Positions 6,050 through 13,478 of a stretch of DNA of 17,094 bases are shown in pieces. Numbering within the stretch: the stretch's first letter is position 1; each line of letters begins with the position of its first letter. The notes below the pieces were generated by a model. It made no database searches, was not told where the DNA came from, and saw nothing but the letters and a program-made list of their open reading frames with translations. The DNA comes from a bacterium (GTDB taxonomy: Bacteria > Chloroflexota > Dormibacteria > UBA8260 > Bog-877): the NCBI GenBank assembly GCA_021791455.1, contig JAJYWM010000041.1, positions 1-17,094 of the forward strand, written 5' to 3'. The translations under genes and the position numbers were made by a program.

Positions 6050-8656
6050 ATGACCATCGAAGCTACCTATGACGTCTTGGTTCTGGGGGCCGGGGGGGCC
6101 GGCATGAGGGCCGCCATAGCCGCGGCTGAGCAAGGGTGCCAGGTTGGTGTCGTCTGCAAGTCGCTTCTGGGCAAGGCCCATACGGTCATGGCCGAGGGCG
6201 GGATCGCGGCGGCGCTGGCCAACCTGGATTCTGAGGACTCTTGGCAGACCCACTTCGGCGACACCATGCGCGGCGGGGCCATGCTCAACAACTGGCGCAT
6301 GGTGGAGTTGTACGCCCACGAGGTGATCGACCGTGTGATCGAGCTTGAGCAGTGGGGCGGCGTGTTTGATCGGACCAAGGAGGGGCGCATCAGCCAGCGC
6401 GCCTTCGGGGCGCACTCATGGCGCCGTTTGGCTCACATCGGAGATAGGACCGGCCTCGAATTGATCAGGACTTGTCAGGACCGCCTCGTCCACACTCCAG
6501 GGATCACTGTCCACATGGAGACCACGTTGACCAGGCTGCTGAAGGACGCCGACCGGGTGGCGGGCGGGGTGGGGTACCAGCGTGCCACCGGCGAGCCCGT
6601 TGTCATACGCGCCAAGGCGGTGGTTCTGGCGAGCGGTGGTTGGGGGCGGATGTTTCGGATCACCTCGAACTCATGGGAAGGGACCGGTGATGGGGCGGCG
6701 ATGGCATACGAGGCCGGAGCGGAACTGAAGGACATGGAGTTCGTGCAGTTCCACCCGACCGGCATGGTCTGGCCCCCAGGGGCGCGCGGCATCTTGGTCA
6801 CGGAGGCGGTTCGGGGTGAGGGCGGAATCCTGCGCAACAGTGCCGGTGAGCGGTTCATGGAGCGCTACGACCCGATCAAGAAGGATCTGTCTTCCCGCGA
6901 CGTGGTGGCGAGGTCGATCTTCAAGGAGGTCCAGGCGGGCCGGGGATCCCCCCACGGCGGCGCATTCCTGGACGTCACCCACCTAGGGGCGGAGACCATC
7001 CGCAGGCGCCTGCCCTCGATGTACGAACAGTTCCACAGCCTGGCGGGAGTGGACATCACCAAGCAGGCGATGGAAGTCGCCCCCACGATTCACTACACGA
7101 TGGGCGGAATCAATGTGGAGGCGGAGACCGCCGCCACCACCGTGGCCGGCCTCTACGCTGCCGGAGAATGCGCCGCGGGCCTCCATGGGGCCAACCGGCT
7201 CGGGGGGAACTCACTCGGAGACATCCTCGTGTTCGGCAGGCGCGCCGGAGAAGCGGCGGCGGAGTTCGTGAAGACACATGACCAGCTTCCCGCGGTCAGC
7301 CAAGCTGAGATCGCCGAGGAGCAGGAGGTGCTTCTGCGCCCCCTGTCCGGGGGCCGCGGCGAAGATCCGTTCAAGCTGCATCGCGAACTCCAGGACGTGA
7401 TGCAGTCGGGCGCGGCGATCGCTAGAACTGAACAGTCATTGACCGAGGCTCTGGAGCAGATTCTGGAGCTGAAGGAGAGGGCGCAGCACATCCGCGTGCC
7501 CGGCAGCAGCGCCTACAACCCCGGATTCAGCAGCGCTCGCGATGACATTTTCATGCTCACCGTGAGCGAGGCGATCGTACGGTCTGCGATCGAGCGGCGC
7601 GAGAGTCGCGGCTCGCAGTGGCGCTTGGACTATCTGGAGCGCGACCCGGAGCTGGGAAAGGTGAACCTGATCACCCGCAAGGGTGGCGACGGGCGGATGG
7701 AGGTGGCGAGGGTTCCCATACCGCCGATGCCCGAGGAACTGCGCCTCCTCACCGAGGGCGAGACCCGGGTTGCGGCCACCGCCGTCGCTGACGCCGCCGA
7801 GGCGAAGTTGCGGGCCCAGCGTAAGGGGCCGGCGGTCAAGGTGGAGGTTTCACCCGAGGACGAGCATCCCACGACGTTGCGAATCCAATATGACGATGGC
7901 TTGACCGATCGCGAAGTGCAGATGCGGGTATGGCGTGGGGATGTCAACGGGGGGGCTTTCGAACAGTTCACCGTCCCCCAGGTGGAAGGGATGGTGGTGT
8001 TGGATGCGGTCCACTGGATTCAGGCCAATGGCACTGGCGACCTGGCGGCACGATGGAACTGCAAGGCTGGCAAATGTGGGTCGTGCAGTGCGGAGATCAA
8101 TGGTCGCCCGTCCTTGATGTGCAAGACCAGAGTCGATGAGGTGCTGGCCACCGCCAGCGAGATCGTCGTCCAACCCATGCAGGTGTTTCCCGCCGTCGAG
8201 GATCTGGTCACCGACGTCAGTTGGAACTACGAGGTCAACCGCAAGATTCAGCCCTTCACCCCCGCTCCCGGGGTGAACGCACCTTTCACCATGTATCAGC
8301 CGGACATCGAGCGGGTGGCGGAACAGCGCAAGTGCATAGAGTGCTTTCTCTGCCAGGACGTTTGTCACGTGATGCGGGAGCACGATGGGATGGCGCGTTT
8401 CTTCGGGCCGAGGTTCATGGTGAGGACGGCGTCGCTGGAGATGCATCCCAAGGACACCGCGGATCGGCTTTCCCAGCTGTACGGGGAGGGTGGCGTGGCC
8501 ATGTGCAACATCACCAAGTGCTGCACCGAGGTGTGCCCCGAGCACATCAAGATCACCGACAACGCCATCATCCCACTCAAGGAACGCGTGGCTGACCGGC
8601 ACTATGACCCGATCAGGGGAATCCTATTCAGGCTCAGGCCCCCTCAGAAGGGGTGA
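6050..8656 (+). CDS. sdhAB: Fused succinate dehydrogenase/fumarate reductase flavoprotein and iron-sulfur protein (SdhA-SdhB)
   Basis: One uninterrupted 868-codon gene encodes both catalytic subunits of complex II. Residues 1 to about 595 are SdhA: FAD motif GAGGAG (13-18), H44 in AHTVMAEGG at the position of the covalent flavin bond, H235 in FHPTG, R255 in AVRGEGG, H348 in IHYTMGG and R383 in ANRLGG. Residues from about 608 are SdhB, with MRVWRGD (625-631) matching the usual SdhB N-terminus. The [2Fe-2S] ligands are C671, C676, C679 and C691. The [4Fe-4S] and [3Fe-4S] ligands are C762, C765, C768, C772, C819, C825 and C829. CNITKCCTEVCPEHI and KCIECFLCQ are close to mycobacterial Sdh1 SdhB. 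All key residues are present, so it should be active. The usual state is two separate genes. An internal start at ATG 7922 is conceivable but lacks a clear ribosome site. Confidence 0.95.
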   Translation: MTIEATYDVLVLGAGGAGMRAAIAAAEQGCQVGVVCKSLLGKAHTVMAEGGIAAALANLDSEDSWQTHFGDTMRGGAMLNNWRMVELYAHEVIDRVIELEQWGGVFDRTKEGRISQRAFGAHSWRRLAHIGDRTGLELIRTCQDRLVHTPGITVHMETTLTRLLKDADRVAGGVGYQRATGEPVVIRAKAVVLASGGWGRMFRITSNSWEGTGDGAAMAYEAGAELKDMEFVQFHPTGMVWPPGARGILVTEAVRGEGGILRNSAGERFMERYDPIKKDLSSRDVVARSIFKEVQAGRGSPHGGAFLDVTHLGAETIRRRLPSMYEQFHSLAGVDITKQAMEVAPTIHYTMGGINVEAETAATTVAGLYAAGECAAGLHGANRLGGNSLGDILVFGRRAGEAAAEFVKTHDQLPAVSQAEIAEEQEVLLRPLSGGRGEDPFKLHRELQDVMQSGAAIARTEQSLTEALEQILELKERAQHIRVPGSSAYNPGFSSARDDIFMLTVSEAIVRSAIERRESRGSQWRLDYLERDPELGKVNLITRKGGDGRMEVARVPIPPMPEELRLLTEGETRVAATAVADAAEAKLRAQRKGPAVKVEVSPEDEHPTTLRIQYDDGLTDREVQMRVWRGDVNGGAFEQFTVPQVEGMVVLDAVHWIQANGTGDLAARWNCKAGKCGSCSAEINGRPSLMCKTRVDEVLATASEIVVQPMQVFPAVEDLVTDVSWNYEVNRKIQPFTPAPGVNAPFTMYQPDIERVAEQRKCIECFLCQDVCHVMREHDGMARFFGPRFMVRTASLEMHPKDTADRLSQLYGEGGVAMCNITKCCTEVCPEHIKITDNAIIPLKERVADRHYDPIRGILFRLRPPQKG
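8640..8653. terminator. Small hairpin at the convergent gene ends
   Basis: CCCCT (8640-8644) pairs with AGGGG (8649-8653) around a 4-base loop. It lies in the last codons of sdhAB, just before the 24-base gap to the convergent stress-protein gene. The stem is short and there is no T-run, so a role in termination is only possible. Confidence 0.2.
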
Positions 8657-8680
8657 TCCCAAGTCTGTCTCCGGGAGCGT

Positions 8681-9103
8681 CTAGTCAGCGTTTCTGACGA
8701 TCACGATCGGCACGGGCGAATGGTGACTGCACTCCTGGCTGACCGAGCCCAGAAGGAGGGCTTTGAAATCACCAAGGCCGCGGGATCCGACCACCAGCAA
8801 CTCCGCGCCCTTGGCCCTTTCCACCAGGATTCGCGCGGGTTGTCCATCGTAGACCCCTTCGGTGACCTCCAAGCTCGGGCCGCACTCTGCCACGACGGCG
8901 TGAGCGGCAGCGAGCGCTTGGGCAGCGGAACTCTCCATTGCGTCGACAACTTCAGCTGAAGCCGCCTCCAGCGCAGCGGCGGGAATGTTCCAGGCGGCCA
9001 CCAGTTCAAGGGATGCCTGGCGGAGTTTGGCTTCCGCACAGGCCCAGCGCAGGGCGGCCAGGGAGTGCTGGGACCCATCTACGCCGACCACAATTCTCGA
9101 CAT
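8681..9103 (-). CDS. Universal stress protein, UspA family, ATP-binding type
   Basis: A single-domain Usp of 140 residues. It starts MSRIVVGVDGS with D9 at the nucleotide site, and the C-terminal half carries G106-x2-G109-x9-G119-S120 (GSRG...GSV), the ATP-binding signature of this family. Such proteins form cytoplasmic dimers and are usually induced by stress, starvation or hypoxia; the specific role here is unknown. ATG 9103 is chosen because AGGAGG lies six bases upstream; the frame stays open further upstream but has no better start. It lies 155 bases downstream of a dihydrolipoamide-dehydrogenase-like gene on the same strand and converges on sdhAB. A strong hairpin lies in its leader. 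Confidence 0.93.
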   Translation of the reverse strand: MSRIVVGVDGSQHSLAALRWACAEAKLRQASLELVAAWNIPAAALEAASAEVVDAMESSAAQALAAAHAVVAECGPSLEVTEGVYDGQPARILVERAKGAELLVVGSRGLGDFKALLLGSVSQECSHHSPVPIVIVRNAD

Positions 9104-9136
9104 ATGACTCCTCCTGACAGCCTCCTCATCGCAGGG

Positions 9137-9156
9137 AGCGGAGCAATGGCTCCGCT
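9137..9156. repeat. Perfect 8-base inverted repeat upstream of the stress protein
   Basis: AGCGGAGC (9137-9144) and GCTCCGCT (9149-9156) are perfect complements around a 4-base loop. The element lies 33 bases upstream of the stress-protein ATG and 100 bases after the end of the lpd-like gene. On the minus strand it is not followed by a T-run. It could be a weak terminator for lpd, a leader hairpin of the stress gene, or an operator. Confidence 0.5.
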
Positions 9157-9258
9157 TCTCTGCCGAGCCTGGGCCGAATAGCGGTTCCCTTTGATCATAG
9201 TGCGCTGACATGCTCCAGGCAGGAGCGGGCGGCTGACGGGCGCCATGGCCCCCGCGAG

Positions 9259-10647
9259 TCACACCAGTTGGCGGGCCGCCTTGCCAATGCCTTCGGAAGC
9301 CATCGGATGCTGGTCGGCGAAGCGCGCCATCTGATATGCGGTCAGGCCTGCGGCTACTGCGGTTCCGACTTGGCCAACGAGATTTGCTGCGTCGACCCCA
9401 ACGATCCAGCCCCCAACTACGCGAAGGCTGTGGGGGGAGAAGAATAGTCTGATCTCGCCACCAATCTCTCCCAGGATCTGAGCTCGACTGTCTTCCTGGA
9501 ACGAGTACGCGGCCTCCAAAACCTCGATCCCCAGGGTGGCGGCCCGCCCTGGCAGGAGGCCCACAAAGGCGGCCTCAGGAATGGTGAAGATGGTCGTGGG
9601 CACCGAGTCGACATCGAAGTAGTCAGTCGCGCGGTTGCCGTTGAGAATGGCGCCGGCGGCCACCAAGGATTGCCTGACGGCGGAGTGGAAGAGCATCGAC
9701 AGGCCATTTGCGTCTCCGGTCGCGTAGATGTGGGTGAGGTTGGTCTGCAGGGCCGTATTCACGACGGGAACTCGATTGTTCAAGTGGATGCCGGCCGCGT
9801 CCATGCCCTCGGGGAGGACGGGGTGGCGCCCCACGGCAAGCAGCACCTGATCGGCGCTGGCCGTGGCCGGTCCTGCAGGCGAGGAGTAGGCAACGACCCG
9901 ACCCGAGGGGGAGAGGTCCACGCGCTCAACGTGACACTGAAGGCGGATTACGATGCCGCGGTCCAGCAGGCTGGCGAGCAATTTGGCGAAACGCCGGTCC
10001 ATGCCAGGCAGGATCTGGTCCGCCATCTCCAAAACCTCCACCTGCACCCCCAGGGTGTGGAGCATCGAGGCCACCTCTAACCCGATGTACCCTCCCCCAA
10101 CTACCAAGAGGCTGCGCGGGAGGTCTGTCATGGTCGGGTCAAGCGCGAATAGGTCGCGACTTGTGACGCAGTGTTCAGCACCAGGAATCGGAGGTATGGA
10201 GATGTCCGAACCGCTCGCGATGACGATGCTCTTGGCCGTATGTCGTGGGCGGCTGCCGCCCGTATCGACCTCAAGCGTGTGCGGGTCTATGAAGTGGGCC
10301 GTCCCTGGTATGAGTTGGAGGCGGTCGGACAGGCTGGCGAGTTCGGCGGCGTGCTGTTGGTAGCGGAGCATCTGCACTCTGCGCTTGTGAGCGAGCACCT
10401 GCTCGTAGGAGACCTCTATAGCGCCGGGCAGGCCCATCGACTGGGTGAGTTGGAAGCGGTGGTAGGCGGCCGCAACCTCCCGGACCGCCTTGGACGGTAC
10501 GCAGCCCTCGGCCAGGCAGTTGCCGCTCAAGACGCCCTTGGTGTCGATCATGGCCACGGAGAGTCCCGCGCGCGCCAGACGAAAGGCGGCAGGATATCCG
10601 CCACCTCCCGCCCCGACCGTGATCGCATCGAACTGCTGGTCTGCCAT
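9259..10647 (-). CDS. lpd: Dihydrolipoamide dehydrogenase-like pyridine nucleotide-disulfide oxidoreductase
   Basis: A 462-residue class I flavin disulfide reductase. The FAD motif is VGAGGGG (11-17), the redox disulfide is C44-x4-C49 in GNCLAEGCVPSK, and the NAD motif is VVGGGYIGLEVAS. A second FAD contact lies in YATGDANG, and the C-terminal HPMASE (H447, E452) gives the H-x4-E catalytic pair of dihydrolipoamide dehydrogenases. It would oxidise dihydrolipoyl groups with NAD as the E3 component of 2-oxoacid or glycine-cleavage complexes. No E1, E2 or lipoyl protein lies nearby, so a mercuric reductase-like or other disulfide reductase of this family is not excluded. It lacks the extra cysteines of MerA. 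ATG 10647 is weakly supported by GGAAG at three bases but fits the family N-terminus. It is divergent from the proton ATPase. Confidence 0.87.
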   Translation of the reverse strand: MADQQFDAITVGAGGGGYPAAFRLARAGLSVAMIDTKGVLSGNCLAEGCVPSKAVREVAAAYHRFQLTQSMGLPGAIEVSYEQVLAHKRRVQMLRYQQHAAELASLSDRLQLIPGTAHFIDPHTLEVDTGGSRPRHTAKSIVIASGSDISIPPIPGAEHCVTSRDLFALDPTMTDLPRSLLVVGGGYIGLEVASMLHTLGVQVEVLEMADQILPGMDRRFAKLLASLLDRGIVIRLQCHVERVDLSPSGRVVAYSSPAGPATASADQVLLAVGRHPVLPEGMDAAGIHLNNRVPVVNTALQTNLTHIYATGDANGLSMLFHSAVRQSLVAAGAILNGNRATDYFDVDSVPTTIFTIPEAAFVGLLPGRAATLGIEVLEAAYSFQEDSRAQILGEIGGEIRLFFSPHSLRVVGGWIVGVDAANLVGQVGTAVAAGLTAYQMARFADQHPMASEGIGKAARQLV

Positions 10648-10735
10648 ACGCTTCCAGGCTACTCCCAGCCTGGGGCCCAACGGGGCCGGTCCCGGCCCTC
10701 GGCGTCTGTGCTGATCTCGGCCGGCGGGCCGCCCA

Positions 10736-10741
10736 TACAAT
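10736..10741 (+). promoter_or_regulatory. Possible -10 element (TACAAT) for the proton ATPase
   Basis: TACAAT lies 43 bases before the GTG at 10784 in the divergent lpd/ATPase region. A poor -35 candidate (TGATCT, 10712-10717) lies 18 bases upstream of it. The assignment is by eye and weak. Confidence 0.3.
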
Positions 10742-10783
10742 GAGGCAGCGGCCGGTGCAGGCACGTGTGGAGTCTCTCAGATC

Positions 10784-13261
10784 GTGATACCGGGAACAGG
10801 GGACCCGCAGGGGGCTCCCGACAGGCGGGTCGCGGACATCGGTTCGTCGCCGAGCGGCACCGTGAGTCCCAGTTCCTGCGGGGCAAAAGGGTTGAGCTCC
10901 GCCGAGGCGGGCCGCCGGTTGGCGGCGAACGGCCCCAACTCAATCCCCGAGCCCGAGCCCAACCGGGTCAAAATGCTCCTGGGGAAGTTCTGGGCTCCAG
11001 TCCCGTGGCTGCTCGAACTCGCGATAGCGCTCGAGCTGTTGTTGCACGACTACCTGCAAGCACTGGTGTTCGCGGTTCTGCTCGCCTTCAACGCCGTTTT
11101 GGCGTTCACGCAGGAGGGCCGAGCCCAGGAGGCCGTCAGGCTTCTTCGGGAGCGGCTCACGGTCACGGCCAGGGTCCTCCGAGACGGGGAGTGGCGTCAG
11201 CTGCCCGCCGATCAGGTGGTGGTGGGTGATGTGGTGCACATCCGCCAGGGCGACATCGTGCCCGCTGACCTGGTCCTCTCCGACGGCGCGATCGAACTGG
11301 ACCAGTCCGCATTGACCGGAGAGTCGAGGGCCGTTTCCGCCGGGGCTGGGGATCCGGCGTACTCGGGATCGGTCGTGGTCCGTGGGGAAGCTTCTGGAGA
11401 GGTAAGCGGCACGGGTGCCAAGACCTTCTTCGGGCGTACGGCGGAGTTGGTCAGCACGGCTCATGCGCCGGGCAACATGGAGCGTTTGATCTTCGGGATC
11501 GTGCGGGCATTGATCATCCTGGCCCTGGTGATCGTGGCGATGGTCGTCGCCGATGGAGTGGTCCGCCACCTGCCGCTGCACGCAATGCTCCCATTTGTAC
11601 TGATTCTGGTGATCGCCTCGGTTCCCGTGGCTCTGCCTGCCACCTTCACCCTGGCCACGGCCCTCGGAAGCAAGGAGATGTCGGAGCGACGGGTGCTGGT
11701 GACCAGACTGGCGGCCATCGAGGAGGCTGCCAGCATGGAAGTGCTCTGTACGGACAAGACTGGCACTCTCACCCAGAATCGCCTGACGGTGGAGTCCGTG
11801 TTCCCGCTGCCGCCATTCGAGGAACTCCAGGTGCTCAAGGCGGCCGTGGCCGCCAGTGATGCTGCGACTCTGGACCCACTGGACGTGGCCCTGATTCAAG
11901 CTGGGATTGACCGGGGCGCGGGTTCGCTGGGGACCGTCTTGAGTTTCACCCCCTTCGAACCTGCCACCAAGAGATCTGAGGCCCTGGTGGATGTCGCAGG
12001 TGTGCCCGTCCGCGTAGTCAAAGGGGCACCCCAGGTCGTCGCCGAGCTGACGGATGTGGGCGGCGAGCAACTGCGCGCGACTGTGGCGCTCGCCGCTGAG
12101 ACCGGCGCCCGCGTCTTGGGGGTTGCGCAGGGTCCTCCGCAGGGCAAGTTGGAGATGGTGGGCTTGGTAGCTCTGGCGGACCCACCCCGGGAGGATGCGA
12201 GCAGGCTGGTGGACCACCTGCACCGGCTGGGGGTGAGGGTGGTGATGGTCACAGGCGACACCTTCGCCACCGCTGCCGCCATCGCCGGCCGGGTCGGGAT
12301 CGGCACTCGGGTGGCAAATGCCGATGTCCTGCGAAGCACCCGTCCAGAGGCCAGCACCCATTCCGGTGCCGCCGGCATGCTGGCGCGCCGGACCAAGACC
12401 GACCCGTGGGCAAAGGCTGGGTGGATGGATGTCTACTCCGAGGTTTTGCCCGAAGACAAGATGCACCTCGTAGAAATGCTCCAACGGCAGGGAATCGTGG
12501 TGGGGATGACGGGAGACGGTGTCAACGATGCGCCGGCCCTCAAGAAGGCCGAGGTCGGTGTCGCCGTGGCGGCGGCCACCGACGTTGCCAAGGCGGCGGC
12601 GAGCCTGGTGCTAACCGATCCCGGGTTGGAAGACATGGTGGCTGGGATTGAGGTGAGTCGCCGGATCCACCAGCGGATGCTCACGTACACGCTTAACAAG
12701 ATCGTGAAGACGCTGCAGGTGGCAATCTTCCTCGGATTCGGTGTGCTCGTCCTGGGCCAGTTTGTGACCACCCCGACACTGGTCGTGCTGCTCCTGCTGG
12801 CCAACGACTTCGTCACCATGTCCCTGGCCACGGATCGGGTGAGGTCGCCTCGGCGGCCGCAGCGCTGGACGGTCGGGCCCCTGGTCATGGCGGCCACGGG
12901 GCTGGCCATTCCGCTGGTGCTGCTGTCTTTTGGGCTGTGGTGGCTGGGGACCACGGGACTCCACCTGCCGTTGGGAGCCATGCAGACCCTGATATTTGTC
13001 TGGCTCGTGCTCTCGGGCCAGGCAACGGTGTACATCGTGCGGGAGCGGGAACACTTCTGGCACTCCGCTCCAAGTCGGTGGCTGGCGGCCAGCACCGTGG
13101 CCGATCTTGTGGTGGTACTGCTTCTGGCCTGGCGCGGTTGGCTGATGACCGCGATCGGCCCTGTGGAACTGGGCGTGGTGTGTGGAGTTGCGCTGATCTA
13201 CCTAGGGCTGGGAGATTGGGTAAAGGGTTGGGTGTTCCACGTCTCAGGGTTGCGCCGCTGA
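10784..13261 (+). CDS. P-type H+-transporting ATPase (P-IIIA, plasma-membrane type)
   Basis: An 825-residue single-subunit ion pump. It has the actuator loop TGES (178-181), the TM4 motif PVALPATFTLA (281-291), the phosphorylation site DKTGTLT with D324, FTPFEPATKRSEA (388-400) and KGAP (413-416) in the nucleotide domain, DPPRED (466-471), and the hinge MTGDGVNDAPALKKAE (575-590). This combination is typical of P-IIIA proton ATPases rather than Ca, Na/K or heavy-metal pumps, and there are no N-terminal metal-binding domains. D675 in LLANDFVTM matches the TM6 aspartate used for proton translocation in plant enzymes. It would export protons using ATP, for pH homeostasis or membrane energisation. 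Length is in the family range. The start GTG 10784 is uncertain; the conserved part begins near GLSSAEAGRRL (residue 36). Confidence 0.93.
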   Translation: MIPGTGDPQGAPDRRVADIGSSPSGTVSPSSCGAKGLSSAEAGRRLAANGPNSIPEPEPNRVKMLLGKFWAPVPWLLELAIALELLLHDYLQALVFAVLLAFNAVLAFTQEGRAQEAVRLLRERLTVTARVLRDGEWRQLPADQVVVGDVVHIRQGDIVPADLVLSDGAIELDQSALTGESRAVSAGAGDPAYSGSVVVRGEASGEVSGTGAKTFFGRTAELVSTAHAPGNMERLIFGIVRALIILALVIVAMVVADGVVRHLPLHAMLPFVLILVIASVPVALPATFTLATALGSKEMSERRVLVTRLAAIEEAASMEVLCTDKTGTLTQNRLTVESVFPLPPFEELQVLKAAVAASDAATLDPLDVALIQAGIDRGAGSLGTVLSFTPFEPATKRSEALVDVAGVPVRVVKGAPQVVAELTDVGGEQLRATVALAAETGARVLGVAQGPPQGKLEMVGLVALADPPREDASRLVDHLHRLGVRVVMVTGDTFATAAAIAGRVGIGTRVANADVLRSTRPEASTHSGAAGMLARRTKTDPWAKAGWMDVYSEVLPEDKMHLVEMLQRQGIVVGMTGDGVNDAPALKKAEVGVAVAAATDVAKAAASLVLTDPGLEDMVAGIEVSRRIHQRMLTYTLNKIVKTLQVAIFLGFGVLVLGQFVTTPTLVVLLLLANDFVTMSLATDRVRSPRRPQRWTVGPLVMAATGLAIPLVLLSFGLWWLGTTGLHLPLGAMQTLIFVWLVLSGQATVYIVREREHFWHSAPSRWLAASTVADLVVVLLLAWRGWLMTAIGPVELGVVCGVALIYLGLGDWVKGWVFHVSGLRR

Positions 13262-13385
13262 TGCAGTAGGCGCGATCTTCTGGGCGCCCCCGCGACCGAT
13301 GCCGAAATCACCGTGGCAGTGGTGGCACGGGATCGTCAGAAGGCCGGGATCAGAAGGAGAGCACGTGGTGGTATCCCCGTGATTC

Positions 13386-13407
13386 CTCGGATTGCCGGTT
13401 CTCCGAG
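13386..13407. repeat. Inverted repeat upstream of the glpA-like operon
   Basis: CTCGGA (13386-13391) and TCCGAG (13402-13407) are complementary around a 10-base loop, about 70 bases before the GTG at 13479. It lies in the 217-base gap after the ATPase gene, which otherwise shows no convincing gene. A possible -10 (TAGGAT, 13444-13449) follows. An operator is possible but unproven. Confidence 0.25.
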
Positions 13408-13468
13408 ACGCAATAGGCTGGAATCTACCAAAGCGGGTGGCACTAGGATGGCGAAGGCCACCGTACCT

Positions 13469-13473
13469 GGAGG
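13469..13473 (+). promoter_or_regulatory. Shine-Dalgarno GGAGG that decides the glpA-like start
   Basis: GGAGG lies five bases upstream of GTG 13479. That start puts the FAD-binding strand HVVVIGGG right at the N-terminus, as in homologues. The frame is open up to TTG 13392 but the extra residues look non-coding. Confidence 0.7.
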
Positions 13474-13478
13474 AGCCG

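Noticed and set aside
7850..7930. The SdhA-SdhB join as a possible sequencing frameshift artefact
   Set aside because: Both parts are in the same frame with a plausible linker and conserved sequence resumes cleanly, so no frame correction is needed. Only a missed stop codon could undo the fusion, and reads would be required to test that.
10940..12484. A 514-codon minus-strand open frame inside the proton ATPase gene
   Set aside because: The ATPase frame is unambiguous over this region. The antisense frame is a by-product of GC-rich codon use and has low-complexity, His- and Gln-rich content.
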